Shown here one piece after another: positions 9,301 to 21,047 of a stretch of DNA of 55,514 nt (positions are counted from its first letter, which is position 1; the number at the start of each line of letters is the position of its first letter). The position numbers were made by a program, and so were the translations under genes. The stretch spans positions 1 through 55,514 of the forward strand of contig NZ_JNWK01000085.1 of NCBI RefSeq assembly GCF_000716445.1. The letters run 5' to 3'. The notes beneath the pieces are model-generated. The model saw nothing but the letters and a program-made list of their open reading frames with translations. It searched no databases and was not told the DNA's origin. This DNA is from Streptomyces wedmorensis (GTDB lineage Bacteria; Actinomycetota; Actinomycetes; Streptomycetales; Streptomycetaceae).

Positions 9301-10129
9301 GGGCACCCGCACCGAATGGGTGACTCCGGGTCAGGTCTGGAGGGAGTTCCACGCGCAGGGCGTCGACGGCGGCCTGCCGTGGGTGATGGTGTCGGGGGAC
9401 AACACGTACACCAAGGGCAGCACCACCCGACTGGACTGGTTCGCTCCGGTGACCAGGCCCGGCCAGAGCGAGTCGTTCGGCGTGTACAACTCCCGCTGGC
9501 AGAACTACATGACCTGGAACGTGCAGGCGTGGGCCTCCTCCAGCGACACCATGCGGCTGGGCGGCTTCCTGCAGTGGGGTGAGACGCCGACCCACCTGCG
9601 GGTCTTCCAAGGCGACACGCTGATCCACGACAACCCGAACAGCACGGACATGCAGTGGGTGGAGGTGCCGGCGGGCAACCTGCCCTACCGCGCCGTCCTG
9701 GACGCGGAGCGGCCCGCTGACGTCTTCCGGCTCTCGACGCGCACCCATACCGAGTGGACGTTCATGTCCGACACCGTCGATTCGGACTTCTTCGAGCCGT
9801 TTCCGGTGCTGAACCTGGACTACAAGCTGGAGTCGGACCTGCACGGCGACGTCAAGGCCAACGCGACCCAGCAGATCGCGCTCAAGCCGGTGTCGATGGG
9901 CCGAGGCACCGTGCCGGGCACCGTCACCACGGTGAAGCTGGACGTCTCGTACGACGACGGTGCCACCTGGCGGAAGGTATCCGTGACGAAGGGCCCTGAC
10001 GGCTACTGGACGGGTTCGTTCAGGACGGCCACGAAGCCCGGCGGCTTCGTCTCGGTCCGCGCGAGCGCCGAGACGGGCAGGGGCTTCAGCGTCAAGAACG
10101 AGATCATCCGGGCGTACGGCCTGCGATGA
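6395..10129 (+). CDS. Secreted subtilisin-like serine protease (S8), large
   Basis: A 1244-residue exported endopeptidase. A basic N-terminus (FRRGRWRL) and hydrophobic stretch ending APAQA form a signal peptide, followed by a propeptide of about 180 residues. The S8 triad is visible: Asp241 in VAVLDTGIDVNHPDF, His273 in NGHGSHVAGT, and Ser447 in SGTSMATPHV. The oxyanion Asn is in IAAGNSGPE. After the catalytic domain come about 650 residues of beta-sandwich and PA-like sequence (AVVIERSDEVSP to VATVHRDAGK). Streptomycetes have several such long S8 proteases. The ATG at 6395 has a weak ribosome site. The gene ends 138 bases before a regulator that often accompanies this protease family. Confidence 0.93.
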   Translation: MSSPSHASAFRRGRWRLISVATAVPLLASGLAVLQAPAQATPSKSTVPAKPSATHKVTLVTGDVVTVTTTADGRQIAEVDRPDSAVGGVKLQEIKGDLFVIPDEAAPLLDTDTLDRRLFNVTDLIEMGYDDAKSAEVPLIATYTQPKSRAAVEPTAPRGSRLTRKLKGIRGAALSTEKRQTRTFWNTVAPQGSPSLGAGVAKLWLDGRVKASLKESVPLIGAPEAWAAGYDGKGVKVAVLDTGIDVNHPDFAGLIDGTASFVPGEAVTDVNGHGSHVAGTIVGSGAASGGDHKGVAPGADLYVGKVLGGAEGYGQDSWVMAGMQWAAESGADVVNMSLGDSYPTDGSDPMSQSVDALSAQYGTLFVIAAGNSGPESISAPGAAASALTVAATDKQDRLASFSSTGPLAYSGGMKPDIAAPGVDITAARSQEMTGGGEGLYRTISGTSMATPHVVGAAAVLAQQHPDWTGAQLKEHLMSTAKGLDGEYSPYEVGTGRLDVAAAVRTTVRGTGSLFFGNHTWPHEPSDGAVTKDLTFTNTGSADVTLNLALSDGAGPFTLEATTVTVPAGGTAAVPVTGDPQAASAGRHVGYVTATDAATGQPVTRTSVALLKEEERYDLNIKLLGRDGKPGAGWVTINLAGDFWPWQVYVDGSTTMRMAPGLYTVAGYLDVTGEKADRSGLAVLVDPETVLKDGAADVVLDASKARLLQTEAPQRTEDRQRKVDFNVHYKDLDPFMDYRSAYVLPPTYDDVYVAPTEPMEEGEFMLTTRWRKGEPQLSLSTKGGRLRFEALVQAGSALGTATDTLDAVYAGNGAPAAYERVKGRGKAVVIERSDEVSPQERTEAAVAAGAKALIVVNDGVGPLMEYVGESAIPVATVHRDAGKALVSTAKAGIFKLTVKQTEHTPFVYDLTREYPGQVPDRALVYKPTKDDLARIDARYYSATAGGPAEGYRSDFTLSPSFNFPEREWHPGTRTEWVTPGQVWREFHAQGVDGGLPWVMVSGDNTYTKGSTTRLDWFAPVTRPGQSESFGVYNSRWQNYMTWNVQAWASSSDTMRLGGFLQWGETPTHLRVFQGDTLIHDNPNSTDMQWVEVPAGNLPYRAVLDAERPADVFRLSTRTHTEWTFMSDTVDSDFFEPFPVLNLDYKLESDLHGDVKANATQQIALKPVSMGRGTVPGTVTTVKLDVSYDDGATWRKVSVTKGPDGYWTGSFRTATKPGGFVSVRASAETGRGFSVKNEIIRAYGLR

Positions 10130-10140
10130 ACCGTACTGTC

Positions 10141-10170
10141 GGGCCCCGGGGAGGAGACTCCCCGGGGCCC
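10141..10170 (+). terminator. Strong hairpin terminator after the S8 protease
   Basis: A perfect 13-bp stem (GGGCCCCGGGGAG) with a GAGA tetraloop begins 12 bases after the protease stop. It should end protease transcription and insulate the regulator gene downstream. Confidence 0.85.
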
Positions 10171-10266
10171 TTCCCCTCGCACCTACTCCCATCAGGGACT
10201 ATCCAGAGTCTGCCGCCGTGGCACATACTCTCCCCGCTGCGGCAAGCGGAGGAGAGACGGTCGCCG

Positions 10267-11265
10267 ATGTTGGATGTTCTGGGCCTCGAACCCGATGACG
10301 AGCGTGTCTACCGGGCGCTGCTCGGACGCCCGAACTCCACCGCGATCGTGTTGTCCGGCCAGCTCGACCTGCCGCACGCGCACGTCGACAAGGCGTTGTC
10401 CCGCCTGGTCGAGTGGGGACTCGTGACCAGGTCGGCGGACGAGCGGTTCACCGCCGCACCGCCGGCCATGGCGCTCGGCGCTCTCATCAGCCAGCGCCGG
10501 GACGGGCTGCGGATGGCCGAGCACGCCCTGGTGACCTTCGCCGAGGAACACCGGGCGGCGATGACCGGGAGCAGCATCAGCGACCTGATCGAGGTCGTCA
10601 CGGGCGTCGACGCCATCCGCCATCGCTTCCTCCAGGTGCAGCAGGCAGCCCGTACGCAGGTCCGCTCCTTCATCACCGCACCGTTCGTCGCCCTGCCGCC
10701 CGACGAGAACACGGCCGAACCCATGGCCATCGGCCGCGGCGTGCAGTTCCGGGCGGTACTGGACCGGGCCGTGCTGGCTGAGCCGGGCATTCTCGACGAC
10801 GCGATCGATTCCCTGCGCAGGGGAGTGCAACTGCGCGTCGCCGACCAGCTGCCGATGAAGCTCGTGCTGGCCGACGCCGACCTCGGCCTCGTCCCGCTCG
10901 CGGTCACACCGGACGGGGAGCCCGGCGCCGCGCTGCTGCACCGCAGCGGACTGCTGGACGCGCTGGACGCTCTGTTCGAGACGGTTTGGCGTACTGCCGA
11001 CCCGCTCGCGCTGTCGGCCACGGTCGGAGAGTCCGAACCCACCGTCGAGGTCGGTCCGCACGGCCCGACCGAGCTCGACCGCAGGATCCTCGCGCTGCTC
11101 CTGGCCGGTCTGACGGACCTGGCGGCAGCGACGCAACTCGGTCTGTCACCGCGCACGCTGCACCGGCGCCTGCGTCATCTCATGGACCTGGCCGGAGTCC
11201 GGACCCGGATGCAGCTCGGGGCCTGCGCGGTGCGAAACGGCTGGGCGGAGCCCCTGCGGGCGTGA
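10267..11265 (+). CDS. TrmB/LuxR-type transcriptional regulator
   Basis: A 332-residue DNA-binding regulator. The first 60 residues (LGLEPDDERVYRALLGRPN ... VDKALSRLVEWGLV) form a winged helix like those of TrmB/helix-turn-helix families. The middle is a possible effector domain related to the phospholipase-D-like fold of TrmB-type proteins. The C-terminus ends in a LuxR-like helix-turn-helix (LDRRILALLLAGLTDLAAATQLGLSPRTLHRRLRHLM). The ATG at 10267 has GGAGGAGAG upstream and is preferred to an ATG overlapping the protease stop. Regulators of this layout commonly flank S8 proteases in streptomycetes, and control of the protease is a reasonable inference. Confidence 0.82.
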   Translation: MLDVLGLEPDDERVYRALLGRPNSTAIVLSGQLDLPHAHVDKALSRLVEWGLVTRSADERFTAAPPAMALGALISQRRDGLRMAEHALVTFAEEHRAAMTGSSISDLIEVVTGVDAIRHRFLQVQQAARTQVRSFITAPFVALPPDENTAEPMAIGRGVQFRAVLDRAVLAEPGILDDAIDSLRRGVQLRVADQLPMKLVLADADLGLVPLAVTPDGEPGAALLHRSGLLDALDALFETVWRTADPLALSATVGESEPTVEVGPHGPTELDRRILALLLAGLTDLAAATQLGLSPRTLHRRLRHLMDLAGVRTRMQLGACAVRNGWAEPLRA

Positions 11266-11329
11266 TGGGCAAGCGTCGGCGCGGCACCGCTTGAGCCGTG
11301 CGGGCCGGCGTGGTCGTCCCGGCCACGCG

Positions 11330-12016
11330 TCAGGCGAGGACGTTGACGGCACGGGCGACCACGAGTCCGAGAATGAGCAGGGAGACGAGGGACTGAATGC
11401 CCATGGTGATCTTGGCCCAGGGTGCCAGGGGCATGACGTCGGTGGGGCTGAAGGCGGTGGCGTTGGTGAGCGCGAGGTAGAGGTAGTCGATGTAGTGGGG
11501 CCGCCAGTCGGCGCTGCTGAGCCGGGGCTCGAGATGTTGGGGGAAGGCGAGTGCGGGGGTGGAGGGCATGTGGTGGGCGCGGGTGGCGGGCCCTCCGCTG
11601 TCGAGTTCGAAGTACAGCAGGGAGAAGGCGAGGACCGTACAGGCCCACACCGTGCCGCCGGTCTGCAGCAGGCTGGTGGCGGAGCTGGTCTCCTTCCCGG
11701 CGTGGATGATGTCGTCGACCAGTTGGACGGTCGACCAGACGGCGCTGACGGCCAGGACTCCCACCAGGGCGATCGACAGGCTCCGCAGGGCGGCCGTGCG
11801 CCGGTCGATCCGGCCCGGGTCGCCGGCGATGAGCGCCAGCAGGAGCAGTCCCTCGATGGCGGGGAGAACCCAGCGAGGTGCCAGACGGAGGTCGTCGGGG
11901 AGCAGGACGGTCAGCACCATGGCGGTGACGACGGCCGCCGCCATCGGCCATCGCGGCTCGCCCAAGGACTCGTCCGGTCCCGGGCTCTCGGTCGTCTCTG
12001 GGGTGCGTCCGGTCAC
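11330..12016 (-). CDS. Membrane protein with two-helix ion-channel-like C-terminus
   Basis: The predicted start is the GTG at 12016 (VTGRTPETTESPG), giving 228 residues; earlier codons in this frame look non-coding. Two or three N-terminal membrane segments (AAAVVTAMVLTVLLP, VLPAIEGLLLLALIAG, LSIALVGVLAVSAVW) precede a C-terminal unit. In that unit DYLYLALTNATAFSPTD sits between hydrophobic helices, where potassium channels carry their pore loop, but without the TVGYGD filter. Such channel-like proteins are widespread in actinobacteria and their ion specificity is unknown. The ribosome site is modest. Confidence 0.72.
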   Translation of the reverse strand: MTGRTPETTESPGPDESLGEPRWPMAAAVVTAMVLTVLLPDDLRLAPRWVLPAIEGLLLLALIAGDPGRIDRRTAALRSLSIALVGVLAVSAVWSTVQLVDDIIHAGKETSSATSLLQTGGTVWACTVLAFSLLYFELDSGGPATRAHHMPSTPALAFPQHLEPRLSSADWRPHYIDYLYLALTNATAFSPTDVMPLAPWAKITMGIQSLVSLLILGLVVARAVNVLA

Positions 12017-12262
12017 GAGGCGGCCCTTACGGTCGAGTGTGGAGTGAATGACGCTGTCCTGCCCTCGGACGGTATAGCCGCCGAGCGGGCGGGCGTCGGA
12101 TCCCACGCGTGGCGCCCGACAGCGCCGGACCCGACCGCGAGAACAACGGACCACCCGCAGTCGAGGCAGTGTCAACGTCTTCCTTCGCCTGCACCGGCCC
12201 GAACCGCCCGCCCTCACCGGCGACTGCCCCCGGCCGGCCCTGCGAGGCACCAGCTGTCTGGG

Positions 12263-12907
12263 TCAGGCGACCAGCTCGTAAATACTCCGGGCCGTCAGCC
12301 ACAGGCCGATCAGCAAGGAGAGCGTGACTACCAGCTGTTCCTGGTGCTGCTGCAGCCAGCTCCGTAGGGCGTTCAAGCGGGCGTTCGCGGCCGCGGGCAC
12401 CCAGACCGTGTACATCTCCATGACGATGAGGCTGAGTGTGGCCAGCAGGCAGTAGCCGGTCAGTACGAGCCAGTCGGTGAGGGTGGAGAGGTTCGCGTCG
12501 ACGGCGGTCGCGGCGCCGGCGCCGACCAGGCCCCAGGGCTGCAACAGCCACGCCAGACCGGCTGCCGCGACCAAAGAAGCGTTGTCGATCCGGGCGGCCC
12601 AGCGTGGCGGGCCGTGCGGGCGGGGCGGTCGGCGGTGCCGGTACGCGCCGAACAGCACCAGTGCCAGGCCGATGGCGAGTTTCGCGGCGGTCGCGGCGGT
12701 CGAGGGCGCGCTACGAGGGGCCGGGGGCTGACCGCCGGTCAGCAGTACGACGAGGGCGATCACCGCGACCAGGTTGGCCAGCCATGACAACAGGAACGCC
12801 AGACCCTGACGAACGCCGCGCCGCGAGGAGAGCAGCAGGATGAAGGCGCTGTTGTGCAAAGGCCCGAGGGTGATGGCCGTACCGATCACAATCAGGTCGA
12901 GGACCAT
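12263..12907 (-). CDS. GAP-family (Sap-like) membrane protein
   Basis: A 214-residue protein with six predicted hydrophobic segments, starting MVLDLIVIGTAITLGPLHNS at an ATG with AGGAG upstream. The order of segments and the early GPLHNSAFILLL pattern fit the GAP/Sap family of actinobacteria, whose mycobacterial member helps export sulfolipid. The function here is unknown. It reads toward the channel-like gene, 246 bases away, in the same direction. Confidence 0.75.
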   Translation of the reverse strand: MVLDLIVIGTAITLGPLHNSAFILLLSSRRGVRQGLAFLLSWLANLVAVIALVVLLTGGQPPAPRSAPSTAATAAKLAIGLALVLFGAYRHRRPPRPHGPPRWAARIDNASLVAAAGLAWLLQPWGLVGAGAATAVDANLSTLTDWLVLTGYCLLATLSLIVMEMYTVWVPAAANARLNALRSWLQQHQEQLVVTLSLLIGLWLTARSIYELVA

Positions 12908-13443
12908 CGGACCAGTCGCTCCTGGGTCTCGGTGCTGTTCGCCACGTATGGGCAGAGAGCCGGTCGGTAGGGGTGAGGCGTTGCTACGGGACCGCATTCC
13001 GACTCTGCAGGCGGCTGCCCGGCCGGTCAAGCAGGCCACGCCAGTGAAGCCTTGCCGGCCTGTTCGAAGGCGCACCGCCGCTTACGTCTGCATCGGTTTC
13101 ACCGAGGCCACGGCGAGGCGATCCCGGGCGCCACCAGCCATCTCTTCAGCCTGGCCGTGTCCGCCCAGGTCTGCAGTCCGGTCAGAACCACGGTCCAGAT
13201 GCAGTACACGGAGCGATCCCCGCTGCCCGAACTCGAACCGGCCGGGTCGTGACCGAAGCGGACAGGCCCTAGGCGCGGTCTCGTAGGGCGTCGATCAGGA
13301 CGCCGTACAGGGCCGTGGGGTCCGCGGCCATGTCGATGGCGGGACGGCCCCAGCTGGGCCAAGGTGACGGCGCTGGATGCGATCAGGGTCGAGAACACGA
13401 GCCGGGAGAAGGCCCGGAGGTCGAGCGGCTCGGCCATGGTTGT
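12908..13443. other. Gene-poor stretch, unassigned
   Basis: No reading frame here has a believable start, ribosome site or family resemblance. Codon usage on both strands is irregular, consistent with old debris before the integrase relic that follows. Confidence 0.4.
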
Positions 13444-13670
13444 CACCGGCCCCAGGCCGGCGACTACGTGGGCCCGGCGGCCTATGGCACGACGTGGGTG
13501 CGGGCATGGAAGCACGTGCTCACGGGCATGGAGCTCACCTCCGGGCTGGGCACGCGACCCATACGATCTCAGGCACGCCGGCATCTCGTTCTGGCCGTAC
13601 TTCGGTGGGGACCCGACCGAACGCGCTCGAGCAGCCCATGGGGGAGGGGGACCTCATCGGCCGGGGTGAG
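13444..13670 (+). pseudogene. Tyrosine recombinase (integrase), C-terminal relic A
   Basis: One frame reads PAAYGTTWVRAWKHVL, as before the catalytic box of actinobacterial integrases. A second frame continues DPYDLRHAGISFWPYFGGDPTERARAA, which carries the conserved LRHA box with the active-site Arg-His. The nucleophilic Tyr region is absent and a frameshift separates the two parts. The N-terminal half is missing. A terminator and an attachment-like repeat follow within 150 bases, as expected for the integrase end of a mobile element. Confidence 0.72.
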
Positions 13671-13730
13671 TGCGGCGCCTGCGAGGTGAGCCGGAGCATT
13701 GCTCCGTGACTGGTCTGGAAAGCACTGGTC

Positions 13731-14002
13731 AGGAGCGGGATACGGGTGGGATGAACTGGGAGTTCCGGCGTAAACGCGACCCCTCCCTACGCGGGGCGAG
13801 CGAGAGGCGCCTGACGGGCAGAAGCCCAGGTCAGGCGCCTCTTTTCGTGTCTTTAGAAGAACCCGGGCTTCTTCGGCGAGTAGCTGACCAGCAGGTCTCC
13901 GTGTGCTGGTGGTACACGCCTCGTGTGGCCGCTGACCAGAGGAAACGGCCACGATTCGGCCAAGATGCAGGCGGCTGGTCCGCGTATGGCCCGGATCTTG
14001 GC
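13731..14002. repeat. Attachment-site-like direct repeat, copy A
   Basis: This copy includes four conserved blocks. The first is GAGCGGGATACGGGTGGGAT near 13734. The second is the hairpin at 13804-13845. The third is AGAACCCGGGCTTCTTCGG around 13857-13875, continuing into GAGTAGCTGACC. The fourth is a pair of GGYCCGS boxes at 13973-14002. The minus strand of the third block would encode a C-terminus LLVSYSPKKPGFF plus stop, the same peptide as at 55.0 kb. It directly follows integrase relic A. Confidence 0.7.
13804..13845. terminator. Hairpin with T-run inside repeat copy A
   Basis: A 12-bp perfect stem (GAGGCGCCTGAC) encloses a nested GGGC AGAA GCCC hairpin and is followed by TTTT. It would stop transcription from the integrase side. 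Related but less perfect hairpins occur at the same place in copies B and E. Confidence 0.8.
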
Positions 14003-14499
14003 CGGCACGGAGTGGACCCTGACCGCCGGCCCGTGGCGGCGGCGAGCTGGCACACAAACGAGGGGTGTGCCCACAGGGCTCCACGGAGCATGCCTCTACC
14101 CGACGCCCTACGAGAGAGAATCGTCAGGGCTTGGACCGCGGAGCGGGCAACCCACCGGTTGAAGAACTTCCACGCTGTCACGACCGGCCACGAGATGTGC
14201 GGCGGCGTCTTCCCCTGCACACGCTCTGACTGAGCCCGGCTGGCCGGCCGCGGCCCATCTGCCCTGCCGGAAGGCTGCTCCGCTTCATCGCGATCGAACG
14301 CGGCCAGTCCGATCGGCGAAGAGCTGGCGCGCGGCCGTTCTGCTCAGCCCGACACGTCTGCCTGGGCATTGCTGCCGCGGTGTTGACTTCGACTGTCTTG
14401 GCACGATCTATGGGTATCGAGTCGCGGCCCTGGATCTGGCCGCTCTGCTGTGCGGCGTAAGCGTTTCGGGGCTGAAAGGTGTTGCAGAAGGTCCGCTTC
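14003..14499. other. Unassigned debris between repeat copy A and IS relic
   Basis: No supported gene. A plus-strand frame ending at 14233 (LPDALRERIVRAWTAERATH) hints at a broken protein but matches no family I recognise. Confidence 0.35.
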
Positions 14500-14627
14500 G
14501 GGCAGGCCTGAATGGCGTTTGACCTGCCGTCCACGATCCACGACCGGTCGGCGTCCGCCAGCGGTAGTACACGGCCACCAGCAGCACCCGGTCCGGCAGC
14601 GGCAGACTCCACGGCCGGCCACCACCC
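14500..14627 (-). pseudogene. IS5-family transposase relic
   Basis: The minus strand reads LPLPDRVLLVAVYYR (14561-14605), the typical start of the first helix region of streptomycete IS5 transposases. In a neighbouring frame DADRSWIVDGR resembles the later (V)AIVDGT catalytic segment. The two are fused with most of the protein lost, and no terminal repeats can be seen. Confidence 0.5.
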
Positions 14628-14819
14628 GGCCCGTTCCCAGGCCGCATCGAGCAGCCACAGCAGTCGGAACCAGCGCATCCCGAAGGCGTGGCTACGTGCA
14701 GTCAGCGGGCTGCTATCACTCGGCGCCAGGTCGCACAGGTACGCGATGACCGGCTCCACCTGGTGTCCGAGGCCGTTGACAACCATGAAGGGAGGGTGGG
14801 CATCACCGGTTTCCACCAC
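14628..14819 (-). pseudogene. Tyrosine recombinase N-terminal relic
   Basis: The minus frame reads NGLGHQVEPVIAYLCDLA, then SDSSPLTARSHAFGMRWFRL and LWLLDAAWERA. This follows the N-terminal core-binding region of actinobacterial integrases (VEPV..FLR.L...SPLT.RSYA..LLRW). It ends abruptly in the IS5 scrap. It could be the missing front of an integrase related to relic A, but it lies on the opposite strand. Confidence 0.6.
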
Positions 14820-18024
<3,205 letters not shown>

Positions 18025-18112
18025 CGCGACGTCCCCCGCCGACTACCACCGGATGTCCACCGGACGTCGACCGGACTGCGAATCGGAGTCCGGGCCGTAG
18101 TCCGAGGCGGGC

Positions 18113-18147
18113 GTCCCGGCCGGCTGCTCGTGGCGGCCGGCCGGGAC
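18113..18147 (+). terminator. katG terminator hairpin
   Basis: A perfect 12-bp stem (GTCCCGGCCGGC) with an 11-base loop, 89 bases after the katG stop. There is no T-run, which is common in streptomycetes. Confidence 0.7.
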
Positions 18148-18616
18148 GTCGGGCGGTGTGTCAGAGGGTTCTCGTTCGAGGCGGTCGAGATGGTCATGAA
18201 CAGCCTTGGGTTCTCATCCGGTGTCGGTGAATATGGCGTAATCAACCTTCGGGAGGGCGCCATCGGCGGACAGGGCGCGGCTCGTCAGTCGGCTCTGGGC
18301 GTCACCGTCGCGCGTTCGCAGGCCATGCCAGGTTCTTCGCCTTGCTGGACGCAGGTACGGTGCAAGTGGGGTCGCGGTGCTGCGCCGGCCGTGCAGAGAG
18401 AAGGCCTGGACACCGCCAGAGATGAGCCGGACGCCGTACCGGTCCTGCTGGACGAGCTGGGTGCGGCTGATCAACCCCTTGTCCAGAAGGGCGTCGATGG
18501 TGGTCCCCTTCCTGTGCGCGGACAGAGGGGCGACGACTTCTCGGGTGCCCGCGGCCCTCTCGTGGACTACGGCCTCACCGCGGGCGAACGCGGCGAGGCC
18601 CCTACACTGGGCTTCC
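18148..18616. other. Unassigned region between katG and an IS derivative
   Basis: A long minus-strand frame crosses this region and runs on into the IS, but its codons resemble no family I recognise and it lacks a ribosome site. Probably debris. Confidence 0.35.
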
Positions 18617-19215
18617 CTAAGGATCTTCAGCGTCGCCTCTCGAAGGTGAGGACGGCCTTCGTGCGGCCCGGCAGTGCCGGCGAGTACCAGATCAGCTCGC
18701 CCGCGGGATCGGTGACGGCCTGGATGTTCACGCCGTGCCGGCGGGTCTTGCCCGAGTAGTCCTTCTCGTGGTCGCCGACGCGGTCGCACTCGGCGATGGT
18801 GCCGTCCACCAGGACGTACTCGGGACGTGCTCGGCGAAGCGCCTGGGTCAGGGACGGCGCCCTTGAGGCGAGGAGCTTGATCACGCTCTGTACGTAGGCG
18901 TGGGCGGTGGCTTCGCTGATGCGGAAGCCTGCGGCGAGCTTCGCGTAGGTGGTGCTCGCGCGGGTGGACCAGGGTGATGAGGGCGCGTTGCGAGGGCCGC
19001 AGTTTGCACCGGCGGTCACCCTCACGGGTGACGATCAGTATCGTGACCCACTCCACGAGCGCGTGCGGCGGGTCGAGTGCGGCAGGATGGGCGACCAACG
19101 AGGCCTCCGGGAGCGGCGGTTGAGACGTCAGACATCTCGAACCACTGCCCGAAGGCCTCGCCCGCTATCCGCCCCCGACCGCCACCCGATCGGTGACCAC
19201 TCTGAAGATCCTTAG
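18617..19215. mobile_element. 599-bp deleted IS5-family element with 14-bp terminal inverted repeats
   Basis: The left end is CTAAGGATCTTCAG (18617-18630) and the right end is its exact reverse complement (19202-19215). Between them lies only the N-terminal half of a transposase. The right end abuts the stop codon of the sugar-binding lipoprotein gene. No clear target duplication is seen. An internally deleted element could still be moved by a full-length relative elsewhere. Confidence 0.72.
18631..19098 (-). pseudogene. IS5-family transposase, frameshifted and truncated
   Basis: The minus strand reads LDPPHALVEWVTILIVTREG and SQRALITLVH in one frame. It then shifts to TTYAKLAAGFRISEATAHAY, EYVLVDGTIAECDRV and RRHGVNIQAVTDPAGELIWY. 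The DGT Asp is the first catalytic Asp of the DDE domain; the later Asp and Glu are missing because the frame ends near LPGRTKAVLTF at the left repeat. It is inactive as it stands. Confidence 0.8.
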
Positions 19216-20392
19216 TTACTTGTTGACGGTGAAGCCCTGGCTGTTGCCGTACTTGACGCTGGCGTCCTGCCAGGCCTTCAGGCCGTCGTCGAGCTTGGTG
19301 GAGGAGACGTAGGCCTTGCCTACGGTGTCGTTGAAGACCGAGTTCGCGTACACCTGGAAGGGCAGGTAGGACCAGTTCTCACCGACGTTACGGGCGGACT
19401 CGGCGAAGATCCGGTTGGCCTGCTGGCCGCCGAAGTACGGGAACTTGGCGTCGAGGAAGGCCTTCGACTCCAGGTCGGCGCGGGCGGCGGGGAAGGCACC
19501 CTGGGCGACGCGGGTGCTCGCGCCGGCGCCGGTGGTGGCGAACTCGGTGAAGGCGTAGGCGAGTTCCTTGTTCTTGGCGGCCTTCGGCACGGCGAGCGAG
19601 CTGCCGCCGTTCTCGGCGCTCGTCTTGTCGCCCTTCTCCCACTGCGGCAGCGGGGCGACCCGCCAGTCGCCGGAGGCGGAGGCGACACCGGAGGTGAGGT
19701 TGGCGGGCATCCAGGCGCCGATGGAGAGGGTGGCGATGGAGCCGTCGGCCAGGCCCTTGTACCAGGCGTCGCTCCAGGAGCTGACGGGTGATGAAGATCT
19801 TCGGGTCGGCCTTGTGCAGGGTGCGGGCCGCCTCCACGTACTCGTCCCAGGTGGTCGGCACCTCGATGCCGTGCTTGTCGAAGACCTTCTTGTTGTAGAA
19901 GAACGCCATCGGACCGGAGTCCATCGGCAGCGCGAAGATGCCTCCGCCCCGGGAGACGGCGTTCCACGGGCCGGGCGTGAAGCTCGTGCCGTACTTCTGG
20001 GCGCCGTAGGGCAAGAGGTCCTCGACGGACTTGCCGGCGGTGAACTGGCCGAGGGCGTAGTACTCGATCTGCGCGACGTCGGGGGCGCCGTTGCCGGCGG
20101 CGATCGCGTTCTGCAGGGCGGTGTACTGCTTGTCGCCGGTGCCGGCGTTGACCAGTTCGATGTCGACCTTGGGGTACTTCTTCTCGAAGTCCTCCGCCAC
20201 CTTCTTCAGGGTGGGCTCCCACGCCCACACCGTCACCTTTCCGCCCTTCTCCAACGCGGCGGCGACGTCCTTCGGGCCGCCGCTGCCGGCGCCGGCGTCC
20301 GGGGCGTCGGAGCCGCAGGCCGTAGTGGTCAGCGAGAGTGTGGCGAGCACGGCGAGTGCGCCGAGCAGTCTGCGGGTGGTGTGCGTACGCAT
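19216..20392 (-). pseudogene. Sugar ABC transporter substrate-binding lipoprotein, internal deletion
   Basis: The N-terminus MRTHTTRRLLGALAV with a lipobox ending TTTACGSD marks an extracellular lipoprotein of the family-1 carbohydrate-binding type (KVTVWAWEPTLKKVAEDFEKKYP). The frame is good to ADPKIFIT (about 19790). It then jumps to a second frame reading SSWSDAWYKGLADGSIATL, which continues to the natural end FTVNK at 19216. By comparison with the family about 70 residues are lost at the junction and the frame is changed, so the protein is not made whole. No permease genes are present beside it. An IS derivative abuts the stop codon. Confidence 0.82.
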
Positions 20393-20919
20393 CAGGGGTG
20401 CTCCGGGTGAGCGGTTCGGTGAGGGGGAGGGCGCCGGAGGGGAAGCACAGGGCCTGAGGCCGTGACTTCCATGACTCCGTGACGCGGGATCCAGGCCGGA
20501 CCGCCCTTGCCGCTGAAGTGGCAAGGGGCGAGGCGAAGCCGGGAGAAAGGAGGACGATGCGGCGATGTTTGCGCGATCATCGGTGGCGCGATCGTTGCAC
20601 CGGTGCGCAACGGAAGTCAAGAGCGAACACTCCGGATTAAAGGAGGAACTGAGGTTCCGGTGACGGAGGTCAAAGGATCCGAAGGAGAGGAGAAATCCCC
20701 CGCCCTGGCGCGAGCCCCGGTGAGGGCCACTCCGGCGCCGGAGGGCCGGAGCCGCAGTCGCCGTGCCAAACGGGTGGAGGCACAGCTCAGGTCGGCTGTG
20801 GGGTTCGGGGCGGCGGGCGGATCTCACGCGTCGGCCTGGCCCGCTCGGGCTTCTCCTGCTGGTGCGGTGCCGCACCGCGGGCACGCGGACGGCCCGGCAG
20901 ACTGCTGAAGCCGGGCCTT
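20393..20919. other. Upstream region of the binding-protein pseudogene
   Basis: No supported gene. It holds an operator-like palindrome at 20594-20611 and purine-rich stretches. The former promoter of the lipoprotein gene should lie here. Confidence 0.4.
20594..20611. promoter_or_regulatory. LacI-type operator candidate
   Basis: GTTGCACCGGTGCGCAAC contains a perfect GCACCGGTGC core and TTGC/GCAA ends, a pattern like LacI/GalR-family operators. It lies about 200 bases upstream of the sugar-binding lipoprotein start and near a truncated lacI gene. Confidence 0.4.
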
Positions 20920-21047
20920 CGGCCCGGATGCACAGAGTGCACCAGGATTCCGACGGCACCTATGGAGCCCCGAGGGCCACCGCCGAGCTCCATGACGAAG
21001 GCGGCCCGGTGGTCGATCACAAGTGCGTCGCGAGGATCAGGGCTCCG
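20920..21047 (+). pseudogene. IS3-family transposase (OrfB) fragment
   Basis: The plus frame reads RVHQDSDGTYGAPRATAELH then DEGGPVVDHKCVARIR. This is the family's HTH_21 segment (I..I...S.GTYG.PRI.AEL...G..V..KRV.R.M). Both ends are missing. It adjoins and truncates the lacI gene on the other strand. Confidence 0.72.

Noticed and set aside
6284..10192. A 1302-codon open frame on the minus strand
   Set aside because: It is antisense to the S8 protease, whose catalytic motifs are intact. Such long antisense frames arise from GC-rich codon bias.
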